Part shown: piece after piece, positions 1-11,570 of the stretch
Layout: the number at the start of each line of letters is the position of its first letter
How positions within the stretch are numbered: position 1 is the first letter of the stretch
From: Sternotherus odoratus
Taxonomy: Eukaryota > Chordata > Testudines > Kinosternidae
Assembly: GCA_032164245.1 (NCBI GenBank)
Contig: JAVMKO010000020.1
Location: 9,761,206 to 9,825,205 of the forward strand
Reading direction: 5' to 3'
DNA: 64,000 nucleotides
Notes under the pieces: generated by a model
Seen by the model: only the letters and a program-made list of their open reading frames with translations
Told to the model about the DNA's origin: nothing
Databases searched by the model: none
Made by a program: the position numbers and the translations under genes

Positions 1-789
1 AATGGGGTTTGGATAACTGAAGCTCTTTTGAAAATCACAGCTGTAATGACCAGAGGAATTAAGTTTTATAAGTGACTTAAGAGCTGCTCTCATTTTTAGC
101 AGTAACTTAAAAGCCAGTGGGACTCTGGCTCCTAAGTCACATGGGTATTTAAGAAAATTTTACTCTTAGAAGCCTGTCTTATTGAGACTGATGTTCTTTG
201 GTGCCTAAATCACTTCTGAGCCCAAAAATTTGGGTCCTAAGTCTCTTAGAGCTCTTGAAAAACTTACCACAGACTACAACTGTCCCTAGAAAAAACATAA
301 ATCTTTGATATGGGATATTTTAAGTCTAGTAATAGTTATAAAAGTGGTGGTTGAAAGAGCTGAACTGAACTACTGATCCATTGTCTAGGTAAACTTCTTG
401 GAAAAAATACTTACAATAAGATTGTAAAATTGCAAGGTCTCTGTGCACTGTACTTTCCTTTCGACAGCTCTTGCATCACTGACCAATACCATACAGCTAT
501 TGCTAGGAAAATGATTCTGCACTTACCTCATCCAAGCACTCACTCTGAGGAAGTGCTAGCGATGCAACAAAGCTGAGGAAAAAACTGAGAAATGTCCTTT
601 AACTGCTGAAAATGAGAGGGTGTGCAGGAAAGAGTCTCTTAACTGCTCTCAAGGCTTTTGAGAACTATGCCTTCCTAACAGGATGACGAAGTTTAAAAAG
701 CTTAGTAGACCATGGACGTTTCCTGTCTCTATTTTAATCAATAGCACCCCTCCCTTTTACCTCAGCGAGAGCCATTTGCGGCTCTGGTT
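1..789. other. Unassigned non-coding sequence
   Basis: AT-rich sequence without a long open frame, recognisable repeat or RNA gene. I see nothing specific in it. Confidence 0.5.
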
Positions 790-966
790 CAAGAACAGCA
801 GCTGTGTTAGTCTGTATCTGTAAAGAAAGCGAGGAATACTTGTAGCACCTTAGAGACTAGCCAGTTTATTTCAGTATAAGCTTTCGTGGACTATAGCCCA
901 CTTCATTGGATGCATCCAAAATAAACTGGTTACTCTCTAAGGTGCTACAAGTATTCCTCGCTATTT
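790..966 (+). mobile_element. Palindromic turtle-type MITE with 44-bp arms
   Basis: The left end carries GTGTTAGTCTGTATCTG. The left arm (828-871) and right arm (about 919-962) are inverted copies matching at about 42 of 44 positions, separated by a loop of about 47 bp that holds AAGCTTTCGTGG and CCCACTTCATTGGATGCATC. Related copies occur at 9838, 12205, 38742 and 63590. Family members I know have mirror-image ends; here the right half lacks the complement of the loop, so the copy is internally deleted. It has no coding capacity and would need enzymes supplied elsewhere. Superfamily is not settled by this copy. Confidence 0.75.
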
Positions 967-1654
967 TGGGCTCTGTGAATGGAATTTGGAGAACTAGAAC
1001 TTGTTATCCAGTTCCAGCCATGGCTTTTGAAGGCAAGAGAACATGTTCTGATAAGACTAGATGCAACTTTAATGGTCACCCCAAAGCTCCGAACTAAGTG
1101 ACTTTTGAGGTTTGAAACTGTTCAGCTGCTGTTGTAGACCACCACTGTTTTCAACTTCCTGCCATGCTTCTGGGTTTTACATGGGAGAGGATGTAGCAAA
1201 TTCTTCAGTGTTCAATTCCCCTAAAGATCTCTAACTCCAGTGGAGAGATGGATTTTTGTTGCGTGCAACTTTATGCACTTTGGCCCTGATCCAGCAGAAC
1301 ACTTTAAGTGCTTATCAAACACTTGAGTAGTCCCACTGACTCTGCTAAGGATCACCCAAGTCCACAAAGTTAAGCCTGTGCTTACAAGTGCACTATTGCC
1401 TAAGGGCTGAGGAGCCAAATTTTCACTCGGTTATCCAGTCTGAGCAGTTAGATGGGTACTGGAGAGAGTACAAGGGGAGGAAGGGGAGGGCACCCTTACC
1501 CAAACCCACAAAGTGACTCTGTAGTTGCTCAAGGTATACTATTTCAGCCCAATGGCTAATGCATCACTAATACAGAGCTTCTATGGGAAGGGGGGAAGAT
1601 TAGGGAGGTTCAAAGCAATTGTGACTCTTCCAGACCTGCTGCAGGCAGGCAGGA
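967..1654. other. Unassigned non-coding sequence
   Basis: No coding signal, RNA gene or clear repeat was recognised. Short open frames on both strands lack any domain. Confidence 0.45.
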
Positions 1655-1886
1655 TGGCCCAGTAACCGCTGGTCTAGGATTTAGAAACCAGGTGTTCAAT
1701 TCCCTGCTCTGGACTTCCTGTATGATCTTGGGCAAGTCACATGTGTCTTAGTTTCCCCTTCTGTAAAATGGGGATAGTAATAGTTCACGGCCTCTCAGGT
1801 GTTCCAAGGATTACTTTAAAAGATTGTGATGTGCTTTGATATCTACTGATGAAAAGCACCACCTAATAAATAAAGCCTATTTCTTC
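1655..1886 (+). repeat. MIR-type CORE-SINE, sense
   Basis: Near full length. It shows the tRNA-related start, the core CTTGGGCAAGTCAC, then TAGTTTCCCCTTCTGTAAAA and a tail ending in GATGAAAAGCACC and AATAAATAAA. Old and diverged but well ordered. Confidence 0.85.
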
Positions 1887-2329
1887 TTATCCAGACCCCT
1901 GAACCTTCCCAAATCTGAATAAGTGCCTGTGTTCACCACATGTTCTGCTGCCATGGTGCCAAAAGAGCAAGATTTTTTTTTCCCTTTTAATGTGGACTTA
2001 AAGGGATTGATCTGCACTCTTAAGCCAAAATTCACATTGATATGTAAGGTGGGTCCCTTAACGCTAACTTAGACTCACTAACAGACTCCTCTACTTCAGT
2101 CTCAGTCTAATTTGGTGTAAACACTGGCAAATGGGAGTTTGGTCTGAATTTGTGTATGATAAGGTTGGAGTTTATGAAAAGAGCATACTTCTTGTCAGTT
2201 GTATATTTTAGAGTTTGAAATCCATGCTTTGTACTGAGCTAAATGTCCTGAAGGTCTGACTCATAAAAATAGTCTATTTGCAATTATGGGTTCTGATTTT
2301 GAACAGCTGGACAGAGGTGGTGTCTGGAT
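1887..2329. other. Unassigned non-coding sequence
   Basis: AT-rich sequence with no recognised feature. Confidence 0.4.
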
Positions 2330-2605
2330 TTGGGTCATCACTGAGCTTGCAGATGACCCAAACATTGAGGCAGTGGCAAATAATGAAGAGGGCAGGTCAC
2401 TGATTCAGAGTCAACTTGCCATGCAAGCAAACCGTCCATTTTGATATGGCTAAATGGAAACAAAGACGGTAGACCATACTTGCGGTCTGGGAGTCCCTAG
2501 CCTAGGAAGCAGTGGCTCTGAAAAAGATTTGGGGTTTGTAGTGAATAGACAGCTGAAAATGAGCTCCCGGTGGGATTCTGTGAATCTAGTTGTCTTGTAC
2601 ATTTG
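2330..2605 (+). mobile_element. CR1 LINE fragment, ORF2 C-terminal part
   Basis: One frame reads SEKDLGFVVNRQLKMSS at about 2517-2567, the region downstream of the CR1 reverse transcriptase active site where the family has a conserved 'E.DLGV.V...LK.S' pattern. Upstream sequence resembles the preceding 'SLIQSQL' segment. Frameshifts and stops break it. It is a dead internal fragment with neither CR1 end. Confidence 0.7.
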
Positions 2606-3774
2606 CTAATGGTGTACAAATTATTTCAGAAACAACAAGTAAGCCAAGTCTAATTATCTTCTGGGCCTTAGAAATGTTTTTTTCATGTTTCTGCATGCCT
2701 TAGTTTTGGAAGCAGTAGTAGTGAAGTACCAAAGAGAGGCTGACTTAGTGGTATTTCCTTTGAAAGTGTGGTCAGTGACATTTTCACAACTTCCTGATTA
2801 ACTTTAAGATTTTGAAAACTGGTTTCAAAACAGACCTTCTGATCAGCATCTGGCCACTGCTAGATGTAAGCATGCTAGCGAGGCAATCTTTTTCACCTTC
2901 TCCATTAAGGGTCTGAGCCAGCTAACTGATTCTAGTTCATAGCATTACTTGTTTGATAACCCATAGTGGGAGGTCATCATGCAAGCAAACCTCCTCAATG
3001 TCTGTGGTCAAACTATCACTAGAAACTGCATTGCAAATACATTAGTCATCCCAAAATTACTTGGCTACTGAAATAGTCATAGAAGGACTAAGAAAAAGCT
3101 AATTCAATGAAAACAAAAAAGGAACATCCTTTCTATAGAACTCTGACATGACTGAGGATGCTTCATCCTGAATTGAATCCATGTTAGGAAAACTCCCTCT
3201 GAGTAAATGGAATTACCCCCAGCTGAGGCTCTGACACTACATGTGTAGTTAGTGCTGAGTGGGTACCCCTACATGGTGAAAAATCACCCCTGTGTGTCAG
3301 GTCTGCATATTTTGAGCTCTGTTTTTGAGTGGTACTTAAATGGTGAGTAGGCCTTATACCGAATCTCTGTGCAAAGTGAATTTACCTTAAATTGACAGTG
3401 ATACTCTGGATCATTTCTAAGTGTTTTGATTCAAGCAGCTCCCAAGTAACCTGGTATAACAGAGTTTGTCCTCCCTGGAGATCTTATTAATTCATTTACC
3501 TGTTTTGTACCATCGTGTCTGTGACTAATGCTAGCTAGAAAGTTGGAGATCGCATACAACTCAGTGCTATGCAAGGCTTAAAACTTACATACCTGAGACT
3601 GGATCTGTAAAATAACTTCCTCTTGAAATCACACACCATTTGTTGTACAGCCTTTGACACTTAAAATTGTACTGAACTGCACAAGCTGTATTTACTTTTT
3701 TTTTTTTTTTTTTTAAAGTAGGTGCCATTTTACATTCTGGTTTGCTCTGGCACCTTGGCTCAGCTATGTGTTTA
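2606..3774. other. Unassigned non-coding sequence, with a poly-T run near 3697-3714
   Basis: No coding or RNA gene. The only notable feature is a homopolymer T tract of about 18 bases. Confidence 0.4.
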
Positions 3775-3842
3775 GGACCAAATCCAAAACCTACTGGAGT
3801 CAATGGATTCCCATTGACTCCAGTAGGTGTTGGATCAGGGCC
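3775..3842. repeat. Short palindromic repeat with perfect 18-bp arms
   Basis: Arms 3789-3806 and 3811-3828 are exact inverted copies with a 4-base loop. The arms hold GGAGTCAATGG. The right end reads GGATCAGGGCC, an edge shared with other small palindromes in the window. Probably a tiny MITE or foldback element. Confidence 0.75.
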
Positions 3843-4059
3843 CATTCTGCTTATACAGTACACACTGCGTCAAAGCCACTCCACTTCAAAGAAGCTGAGG
3901 AGAACTGGAAGTAAAAATATCTGCAATCAATATGTCTGTTTGCAGTTCTTGAACACGATGAAAAGCAGTAGACGTGCAGGCACGTAATTTGAAGTCTTAT
4001 TTCTACGTGTTCGTGTTTAGCATGACTGTGGGTTAGTCAAACAGCTGTAAAACCATGTT

Positions 4060-4350
4060 TGAAAAGAGGCAGCTGAATGGACTCTTAAAGATTATTTATT
4101 ACTCACGTTTGGCTCGGCAGCTCTGGGAAAAGGAGGGTAATAAACAAGAAGCTGTCTCTTTTGTTCACGTGGATACAGTTCTATTGCCATAGCTGTGAAC
4201 TCTAAGTGTGGTTTTGTATGCAAGTGTAGCACATGCTTTGTGTTCCACCTCTCGTTCTGTTCTTCACGTCAGTTTGGCTTTAGCATAAACTCAAAACACT
4301 AAACTTGTCAAAACCAGCAGAACTGTGTGTTTAATAATAAAAAATAGCTT
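4060..4350. other. Candidate conserved non-coding block
   Basis: Free of recognised repeats, AT-rich and mixed in composition, with AGATTATTTATTACTC and GGTAATAAAC motifs resembling homeodomain sites. No open frame. Conservation is assumed, not tested. Confidence 0.25.
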
Positions 4351-4509
4351 GATACCAAGTAGTTACAACAGCATATAGTTCTGCTAGGCTGGTCTAAACA
4401 CAGTTTTTGTATCAGTAGAGCTGTTGGTTAGGTGAGTAACTCTTACCAATATTGTTATACCAGTCCAACAATTAGTGTGGCTGTGGTTATAATGGTATAA
4501 AAATGTCTT

Positions 4510-4612
4510 CTGGATTGTAAGATCTTTGGGGTGGTGACTCATTTATTTTTGTACAGTGCCTAGAACAATTGGGCCAACACTGGTTGGATACTACTGAATT
4601 TGATTTGTATTA
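4510..4612 (+). repeat. L2/MIR-type 3' tail, sense
   Basis: Carries TTGTACAGTGCCTAGAACAA with the usual preceding 'GTAAGATCTTTGGGG' phrase. The same tail recurs at 53742, 54595, 55930 and 59590. Confidence 0.65.
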
Positions 4613-4627
4613 AGTTAAATGTCTTTA

Positions 4628-4690
4628 TCATTTTAATGGTCAGAAGGGACCATCAAGATCATCTAGTGTGACCTCCAGTCTATGGTCATA
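4628..4690 (-). mobile_element. CR1 3' end fragment, antisense
   Basis: GGTCAGAAGGGACCATCAAG followed by ATCATCTAGTGTGACCTCC is the reverse complement of the CR1 3' untranslated end that is common in turtles. Confidence 0.75.
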
Positions 4691-4724
4691 GTCTGTTTTA
4701 GAACAATTTGATATATTTAAACAG

Positions 4725-4880
4725 TAAGACACCAGGCCAGATGGCATTCATCCAAGAGTTCTGAAGGAACTCAAATATGAAATTGCAGAACTACTACTAG
4801 TCATAGATAACTTATCATTAAATTGACCCCAGTATCAGATGACCACAGGACAGCAAATGTGACTCCTACTTCATTTTTGC
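4725..4880 (+). mobile_element. CR1 LINE reverse transcriptase fragment
   Basis: The frame starting at 4728 reads RPDGIHPRVLKELK, the conserved N-terminal reverse transcriptase motif of CR1 ORF2, and runs to a TGA near 4826. It lies next to an antisense CR1 tail, so these are two separate insertions or a rearranged one. Non-functional. Confidence 0.85.
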
Positions 4881-5059
4881 CCTGCATCTTATGTGGTCCC
4901 AAAGGTGCATGGTGAGAGAAAACCACTGCTAAAGAAAAGGGGTGTCCTTTTATATCACCCAAGACAGGGAAGAGCTAGGCCCTTTGTACACGTCTCTGGA
5001 TTTTATTTATTATGAATTACAAATATTAGTGGGGGAACATGACACCAAAGGACATGGTG

Positions 5060-5180
5060 ATGGGAATGGATCCTAAGCTGGCATAAATCTACACTGCTCC
5101 ACTCACATCAAGCAACGGTTCTGTCCCCTATGATGTCAATGCAGCTTCACCAATTTACACCCCTGAGGATCTAACCCAAT
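5060..5180. repeat. Degenerate small palindromic element
   Basis: The phrases AATTTACACCCCTGAGGATC and 'GGCATAAATCTACACTGC' match the edges of small reptile MITEs that end in 'TTTACACCAGCTGAGGATCTG'. Arms are badly eroded. Confidence 0.4.
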
Positions 5181-5504
5181 TGAGTGTTTTGCTGCCATCC
5201 AGTGATCACTACTGTGAGACGCATGCAAAGAATGCACCCACGTAGGGAAGGGAAGCCAGATCTCTTCAGACTAGCAATTAAGTGGGAGAGCAGATGTGCA
5301 TACACAAGGGGTTTCACTGTATCTGAATTGGTGCCTAGGCAGGCTCCAATATATTAGTCAACTGATATTTCTTGGGATAGGGGACCTGATAGGTGGTTTC
5401 AAGAGGCTAGATATCTGCTGGGGTGTGATTGTTCAGAGAACTTGAACACCTGCAGCTCTGCTTAAGTTAATAAAATCAGTGTGCATTAGTGCCTCCAAAA
5501 ATAA

Positions 5505-5760
5505 GGGTTCCAGGGACTTGGGCTGTTTTCCTGGTTCTGTCACTCTGTGGCCTCAGGTTCATCATTTCACCTCTGTGCCTCAATCTCTCCTCCTGTAAAA
5601 GGAAGGGGAAATACCTTCCTCACAGTGGCATTGTGAAGTGTATGTGAGCAAGATTTAAAGAATTAAGTGAAGTTTTCTTTGTTTTTTAAATGCTTCGAGA
5701 TCCTCTAATGGAATGTGAGGCAGAATGCCAAATGTTATTAGTTACTAATTATTATTGTTC
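5505..5760 (+). repeat. MIR-type CORE-SINE, sense
   Basis: Ordered phrases TGGTTCTGTCACTCTGTGGC, TCACCTCTGTGCCTCAATC and CTTCGAGATCCTC, ending in TGTTATTAGTTACTAATTAT. Diverged but near full length. Confidence 0.8.
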
Positions 5761-7773
5761 CATTACAAAAAAAAACCCTACCCTGTTACATCAGAACCCA
5801 TGAGATTAGGCACCCAGTGTGTCACTCTACAGTGGACTACTTCACTTCTGTTTTGACATCTCTGCTCAAAACAGCCAGTGGCATAGGGAATCACCACAGG
5901 CAGGATTTGCATTGTACTTCTCCCAGCTAGAGTCTAAACACCGTCAGCTTTGCTAGCTCAGCAATGAAGGCTAGTTCGTGTGACCTTTCCAGCTCAGATG
6001 CACGGAGGAGGGATGCGGTGTTCTTCTCACAAGAACACTGGGTGTGCACCAATGCAACTCCTGCCATCAGCGTGTTGACTTTGGCTTGACACTGGTGAAA
6101 GAACACATTCAGGCCCAGAGAGATACAGAGCCATATTAAAGCTTATGCTTAACATTTCCATGCTCTCCTTCTAATCATTTTGACCCTGGGAATGTACTTC
6201 CTACAAAACCTTGTAAAGACAAAAGGCCAGATTTTTCTCATTTAACCCATTGTAATCTGGTTTACAGCCTTTTCATTGGGACTAGAGTTCGAGACTGGCC
6301 CTAAAACATCACTAGCATAATAGCTTCCAATTCTTACAGTGAGAAGTACAATGGTTTTGGACTAGCCTCCATATTTATGCTGATATTTATCTTCCAGCTT
6401 TAACAAGCAGAGCTGTAGCCTGATTTAGGATGTTAATATGTATTTGGATAGTATGGGTTTTAGACCAATGTTCGGGTATACTTACTCCTTAGGCTAGTAT
6501 GTTTGTGCATATTGATGACGTACATTAAACTGGCTTTTCAGCTGCTCTGTTGACAGACAAGCCAGCCTGACCCAGACTCTTACAAGGGCACTGTTATTCA
6601 GAAATGCCCTGTTCCACATCCATAGGGAGACTTCTACTGGCATAAAATGTGCTCTGTTCTTTAGCGAAACTCTCTAGATAGCCTGACTCTATACTCCAGC
6701 CATGCTGGAAAATGAAATAAATGTTCTAAACCATTCCACTTGCCAAGCTTTGTAAGGTGGTTAGAGCAGGGCAAACCCCTTGAGGCTGATTTATAATCTA
6801 ACAGGGATGTGTTACAGGACAGCTGTGGGCATTCACCATGCCCACAAGAAGGGAGTAAACAATGATAAACCTAAAGTAAATCTACTTTTAAAAAACAGAC
6901 TAGGATTTTTCTCATCTGGACTTTCTAAGGCATCTGGCCCATGCTCTGGACCTCTTTCAGATAGTATTCATGGATGCATGATGTCAAAGTGAGCCTTTCC
7001 ATGTATTGCCTTAGCAGCTGGGTCAGACCCTTGTACACCAGTAACTCTCTGCTAAAGTCCTGTTATTTAGACTTTCAAAAGTGGTCAGCAAATTAGATTT
7101 TTCTTTTTCTGTCCCCTTTCTTCCCCTCCCCGCCCCCCCCCCCCAAAAAAAAATTGGAAAACAGGAGAAACAATATTTTCCCCAAATTCCCCTAAACAAA
7201 TTTGATATTTTGCTGTTGCTTTTTGTTTTTCAGTGGCTTTTGGTCGCTTTGATTTGATTTTATTTCCCCAAAAGCTTTATTTTTTTTATAACTTTTGGGA
7301 ATTAAAATGTTGACCGGCTCTCCTCCTATCCAGCCTTCCATGCAAAGACTAGTGTGTGTCCTGTAAAGCCCCATGCACCTTTTTCAAAGGGTAAACAAAC
7401 ATTTAATACAGAGATGTCTGGTACCCTTATGTTGCTACAGATCAGACAGGGCCTGCAGCTATCTTTGTACATCATCAGGCATGCAGAGATCCTGATTCGA
7501 CTCGCATGCACGAGTATAAATCGGGAATAACCCCACTATCCTGACTTGCGCCTATTGAATCTCTGGCCCGGTGAGGAGGACCATCCCCATGGAATTTGTC
7601 CACGCGAGCATGAAATCCATGAGTTATGAAAAGAGCATGAGTAAATAAGTCTCCTGTAACTAATAACCAATAGAGGGCACTTCATGTATGTATCTGTTTG
7701 TGCATAGGCATGGGAGAGTGAAGGGGGAAAGATGGAAGTTTGCAGATATAAAAGTGCATAAGCAAGTTAGCTG
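5761..7773. other. Unassigned non-coding sequence
   Basis: Two kilobases with short open frames only and no recognised domain, RNA gene or repeat apart from a C-run/A-run junction near 7132-7153. Confidence 0.4.
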
Positions 7774-7832
7774 CCTAACTCCCATTGACTTTCAATGGGA
7801 GTTAGGTGCCTAAGGTGCTGTTGAAAATCCCA
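7774..7832. repeat. Short palindromic repeat with perfect 15-bp arms
   Basis: Arms 7774-7788 and 7792-7806 are exact inverted copies around the loop CTT. The centre reads CCCATTGACTTTCAATGGG. Downstream GAAAATCCCAC is part of the same repeat type, known in reptiles and birds. Confidence 0.75.
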
Positions 7833-8814
7833 CGGCAAGTCCCTCTTGAGGCATTGCTTGTGGAATGTTGATGCTTTCCAGTAAGTTCAGTGTTTGGCAA
7901 ATGGGAAGAGTTTGAAGGTAGATCATGGAAAGGGCTCAGCTGAGTATCTCTGAAGAAGTCACAGGGACACTGATAAAAATCAGATGGCAAGTGCTATTAG
8001 CTAAATTCCCTGCTCTTTATCAAATCCTCTTCATTTACATGTATTTTTCCTTTGGGGGCTGAGAATGGGGAGGAGGGCATTATCCACACACTGGGCACAA
8101 TTCTCTCGCTGTACCCCCTGTTGAGTAATAGCAGTCCCATGGGACTGATCCTGGAAGAAGGTACTGCTGAAAGGGTGAAATATACCCCTGTGCAGAGAGC
8201 CACTACAAGGATGTCACACGACTAAAGTCCCACTTATAGCCTATTTTCAGAGTTTAAAGGGTAAATTTTGATATATTTTTTTCTGACCCACTGGCCAATT
8301 TCACCCTAGGTTACTGCATATTAACAGTGGAGGAGTTCAAATTGTTTGGGTTTTTTTTTTTGTAACTAGACCTAATCCCTATCAAATACACACAGGGACC
8401 TATTTGAGCCTTATGAGGGCAAAACTCTTGCTTGCTTACAAGAGAGCTTTGCTTGAGTGAGTAGTAAGGAGTGAGAAGGGACATGGGATTTGGTTCATGA
8501 TCAATAGTATGGACTTAGATGGCAGGGAGAGGCAGAATTAAAACCGTAGGACTTACTGAGTTAAGCAATTCTGCTGAGAATCATTAGAGCAGCAGGTTTC
8601 TGCAGCAGCACAATAAATTATAACTGCCATGGATCCCCTTTAACCACTTCTGTGGCATTTAGTAACTTCTTAGTGCAGGGAGGATTTTGCTGGCTAGCAC
8701 TGAATGTAGGATGCTGCTGTAACATGCTTGTCTGGTAGACCTCTGCTGTGGCAGTGGCTGGGATTAGTTGTCTTGTGTAAATCTGAGGTGGCTGGGGGTT
8801 AGCAACGTCGGTCT
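7833..8814. other. Unassigned non-coding sequence
   Basis: No recognised gene or repeat. Confidence 0.4.
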
Positions 8815-8929
8815 CCACAGGAGGGAGCCAGATACATCCACAGGAGGGAGCCAGATACATCCACAGGAGGGAGCCAGATACATCCACAGGAGGGAGCCAG
8901 ATACATCCACAGGAGGGAGCCAGATACAT
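8815..8929 (+). repeat. Minisatellite, 23-bp unit, five perfect copies
   Basis: Five head-to-tail units starting CCACAGGAGGGAGCC begin at 8815, 8838, 8861, 8884 and 8907. All five are identical as read. 23 is not a multiple of three, so the apparent repeat peptides in several frames are shadows of the array rather than a protein. Confidence 0.97.
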
Positions 8930-9707
8930 TGCTCTGAGACAGCTCTCACACATCAGATGGTTCCTTAAGAGGTGTGTGGAGCCAAAGGGAAGCTCCAGGG
9001 AGGGTGTGGGGTCTTTCCAGGGGAAGCTGAGCTCTACTTTCTATAGTAGAAAACAACAACATCCAACCCAATAAACATTGTGTAAGGCCGAAAGCCATAC
9101 TCCAGGGCCTGGCCTCAGTAGCTGGGCCACAGGGATCCCCATAGAAAGGGAAGGAGTCTTTCCCTTGGAGTGAGAGAGGAGCTGCAGCTGGACCGTGACT
9201 CTCACCTGATGGCTACTGGAACCTTTGTACGCCCTATCCATGGCATGGGGAGCACTGAAAGATCTGTGGCTGTGTTACAAATGCCCTCTCCTCTTGTCCC
9301 CCTCAATATAGCCCCAGGGCATAGCTATGTGTGGAAGCCACCTCCTGGCTTGTCTTCACACCACACCAGGGCCCTTTCTTGTGCAGCAGGATGGCACTGA
9401 TTCTGCTCCCCAGTGGCCACATGCAGTTAGAGATGGGAGCTGGATTCATGCCTGAATGCAAAAGATTTGAAAAGATGAAGGTTGTCTCAGCACAAGCATC
9501 TTCGTTCGTTGCGATTTTCTTCCTGGAAACATAGGAGGCAAACCCAACACAAAGCTGCCCTTCTAGAAAAATCAGTATGGAGCATCACCTGAGTGAAAGG
9601 TATCTCTTTGCACAGGGTCAGCATAGGCCTATCCACCCAAGTAAGAGTTAGTACCTCAGGATGGGACTTCAACGGGACTAGAGCATTGCCTGGGCTGACC
9701 TCTGCAG

Positions 9708-9710
<3 letters not shown>
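8930..9710. other. Unassigned non-coding sequence
   Basis: Moderate GC content, short open frames and no domain or repeat that I can name. Confidence 0.4.

Positions 9711-9744
<34 letters not shown>
9711..9744 (+). repeat. (TG)17 microsatellite
   Basis: Uninterrupted TG dinucleotides, seventeen units as read. Confidence 0.97.
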
Positions 9745-9745
<1 letters not shown>

Positions 9746-9837
9746 CTTTCACCATGACTTGACGCGCACAATTACGAAGGGCACAGTTATTTAAGCATGT
9801 TGGTGTGCTGGATTTCTTAAGATACTTGACAGGTTTA

Positions 9838-9912
9838 AGATTAGCAACCGTGTTAGTCTGTATCCATACAGAAAACGAGGAATGCTTGTGGCACCTTAGA
9901 GTTTCTCATTTT
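9838..9912 (+). mobile_element. Left-end fragment of the palindromic MITE
   Basis: Contains CCGTGTTAGTCTGTATCCAT and GGCACCTTAGAG, matching the left arm of the element at 790. It stops before the loop. Confidence 0.75.
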
Positions 9913-10079
9913 CTTTGATACTTGAGTTCTCTTTGGAACCTAAATTTTTGGCCCAGTCCTCAGCTGCTATAAATTAACATAGCTCCATTGAAGTCACTGG
10001 CAATATGCTAGTTTGTACCTGGCAAGGATTTGATCCTTTATATATCTGTGGTACTCATCTGGCTCCATTACTACAGCAT

Positions 10080-10235
10080 CTGAGTACCTCACAACCTTTA
10101 ATGTATTTACCTCACAGCACCTCTTGTAATGCAAGGAAATGATGTTCTCCCCATTTTACTCTCACATGAATGATTTGCCCAAGGCCAAACAGGAAGTCAG
10201 TTGCAGAGCAAGGGATGCCCTAACTATTGAGATGT
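10080..10235 (-). repeat. MIR-type CORE-SINE, antisense
   Basis: The phrases TTTAATGTATTTACCTCACA, CCCCATTTTACTCTC, TTGCCCAAGGCCAAACAGG and GTCAGTTGCAGAGC are in the order expected for an antisense MIR. Confidence 0.8.
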
Positions 10236-10854
10236 GTGCCCTCTGTTTGTGGTGGTCTCCACTTTTGCATTATTTTAGCCCTGATTCTGGTGCAGAAGAG
10301 TTTGGAGTGATGGTTTTTCCCCTCCCACCCCTCACAATGTTGACTAAAATCAGTGAGTTTCTTCCAGATCTTTCTCCGAACAAGACGTGAGCTTCGTCTC
10401 TCGCCTGCTTCAAAATGAGCCAAACATAAAGCAAAGGGAACTGAGTAAAAGTAAACAACATTTTTATTACGGTCATAAATTTCAAGATGCATGGGGTTTC
10501 TTCATCTCAGACTTTGAGACACTGGGGGTAACTTTTCCATATTAAAAGGAGCTTGGTATTTGTTAAATTCTTTGGTTTATTGTTGTTGGGCTGTTTTCTG
10601 ACAGCTGAACAAAGGAAACATTTTTTTGTTTTGGGGAACATACTAGGATTGTGATAGGCAAATGGAAATGCTTCATTTTGGTACAATTACGTGTTTAAAT
10701 GAAAAATGGGCCATAACCAGGAAGATGTAGATTTTAAAAAAAAATCTGAACTGTTAGTAGTAACATTAGCTCACGCTGCCTGCCAGTTCAGTGTGGCCCA
10801 TTGTTATATAAGGAATTGTGTATTCCATGATCCGGGTCCATTACACACACAAGA
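10236..10854. other. Unassigned non-coding sequence
   Basis: AT-rich, no recognised feature. Confidence 0.4.
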
Positions 10855-11045
10855 CAATGTGGTCTAGTGGTTAGAGTTGGGGGAACAATGTCAATATACT
10901 TAGTTTTTTATTCCTCAATTTACTCACTGTATGACCCATTACCTCACATTTGTATCCATTTCTTTAAGATGGGAATAATTATACTTTGGTGGAAAATGCA
11001 TCATCACTACCTCTCATTAATGCTGCTGAAAGATGTTTTAACGTA
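10855..11045 (+). repeat. MIR-type CORE-SINE, sense
   Basis: Begins AATGTGGTCTAGTGGTTAGA, the tRNA-related head, and continues with CACTGTATGACCCATTACCT and TTTCTTTAAGATGGGAATAA. Confidence 0.75.
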
Positions 11046-11469
11046 GGTCCTCTACTGTTGATACATGGTTTCATCCTCTTTGCAGAATCTTGTATTTCAC
11101 ACGATTATTTGATCAATAGACATTAGAACAGCCAAAGTTTCCGAAAATCAAAACTAATAAAGTAGTTGCAGTCTTCTAGGAAGCGTGTTTGCTTGTTTCT
11201 GACCCTGTGTGTATGCCATGAGCATAACCTTTTCCAAAAAAGCCAATGTGCTGAGCTCTGTTTGTGTGGAAATCTGGCCCAACAGATGATGAAACCTTTT
11301 GGCCTAACTCCTCCCTCCCTTAGCACCATTGAAATCAATTGAGTTACCTCAAGGAATAATCTGTCTGGTTCTAGTTCCAGAACCTCGTCTGGGTTTGAAC
11401 AGGCAACCCTCCGTACAAGACTCTTCCATTTTGAATAAAATGGAACTAGGTCAGTCTACACCCAGCTGA
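11046..11469. other. Unassigned non-coding sequence
   Basis: No recognised gene or repeat. Confidence 0.4.
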
Positions 11470-11570
11470 GGCTCTGTCTAGTGCCTAGAGGTCAAGTCCC
11501 CATGGTGCTAAACATTGTACAAACAAGACAGCTCTACCCAGAAGTGCTTACAAACTAACCAGTCTACTGA
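11470..11570 (-). repeat. MIR/L2-type tail, antisense
   Basis: GTGCCTAGAGGTCAAGTCCC, GCTAAACATTGTACAAACAA and GTGCTTACAAACT match the antisense 3' segment common in reptile MIRs. Confidence 0.6.

Noticed and set aside
8815..8929. CRISPR-like array
   Set aside because: Units are contiguous without spacers and the genome is vertebrate.
8618..8968. Apparent repeat-containing peptide
   Set aside because: It is a shadow of the 23-bp minisatellite, which reads in several frames on both strands.
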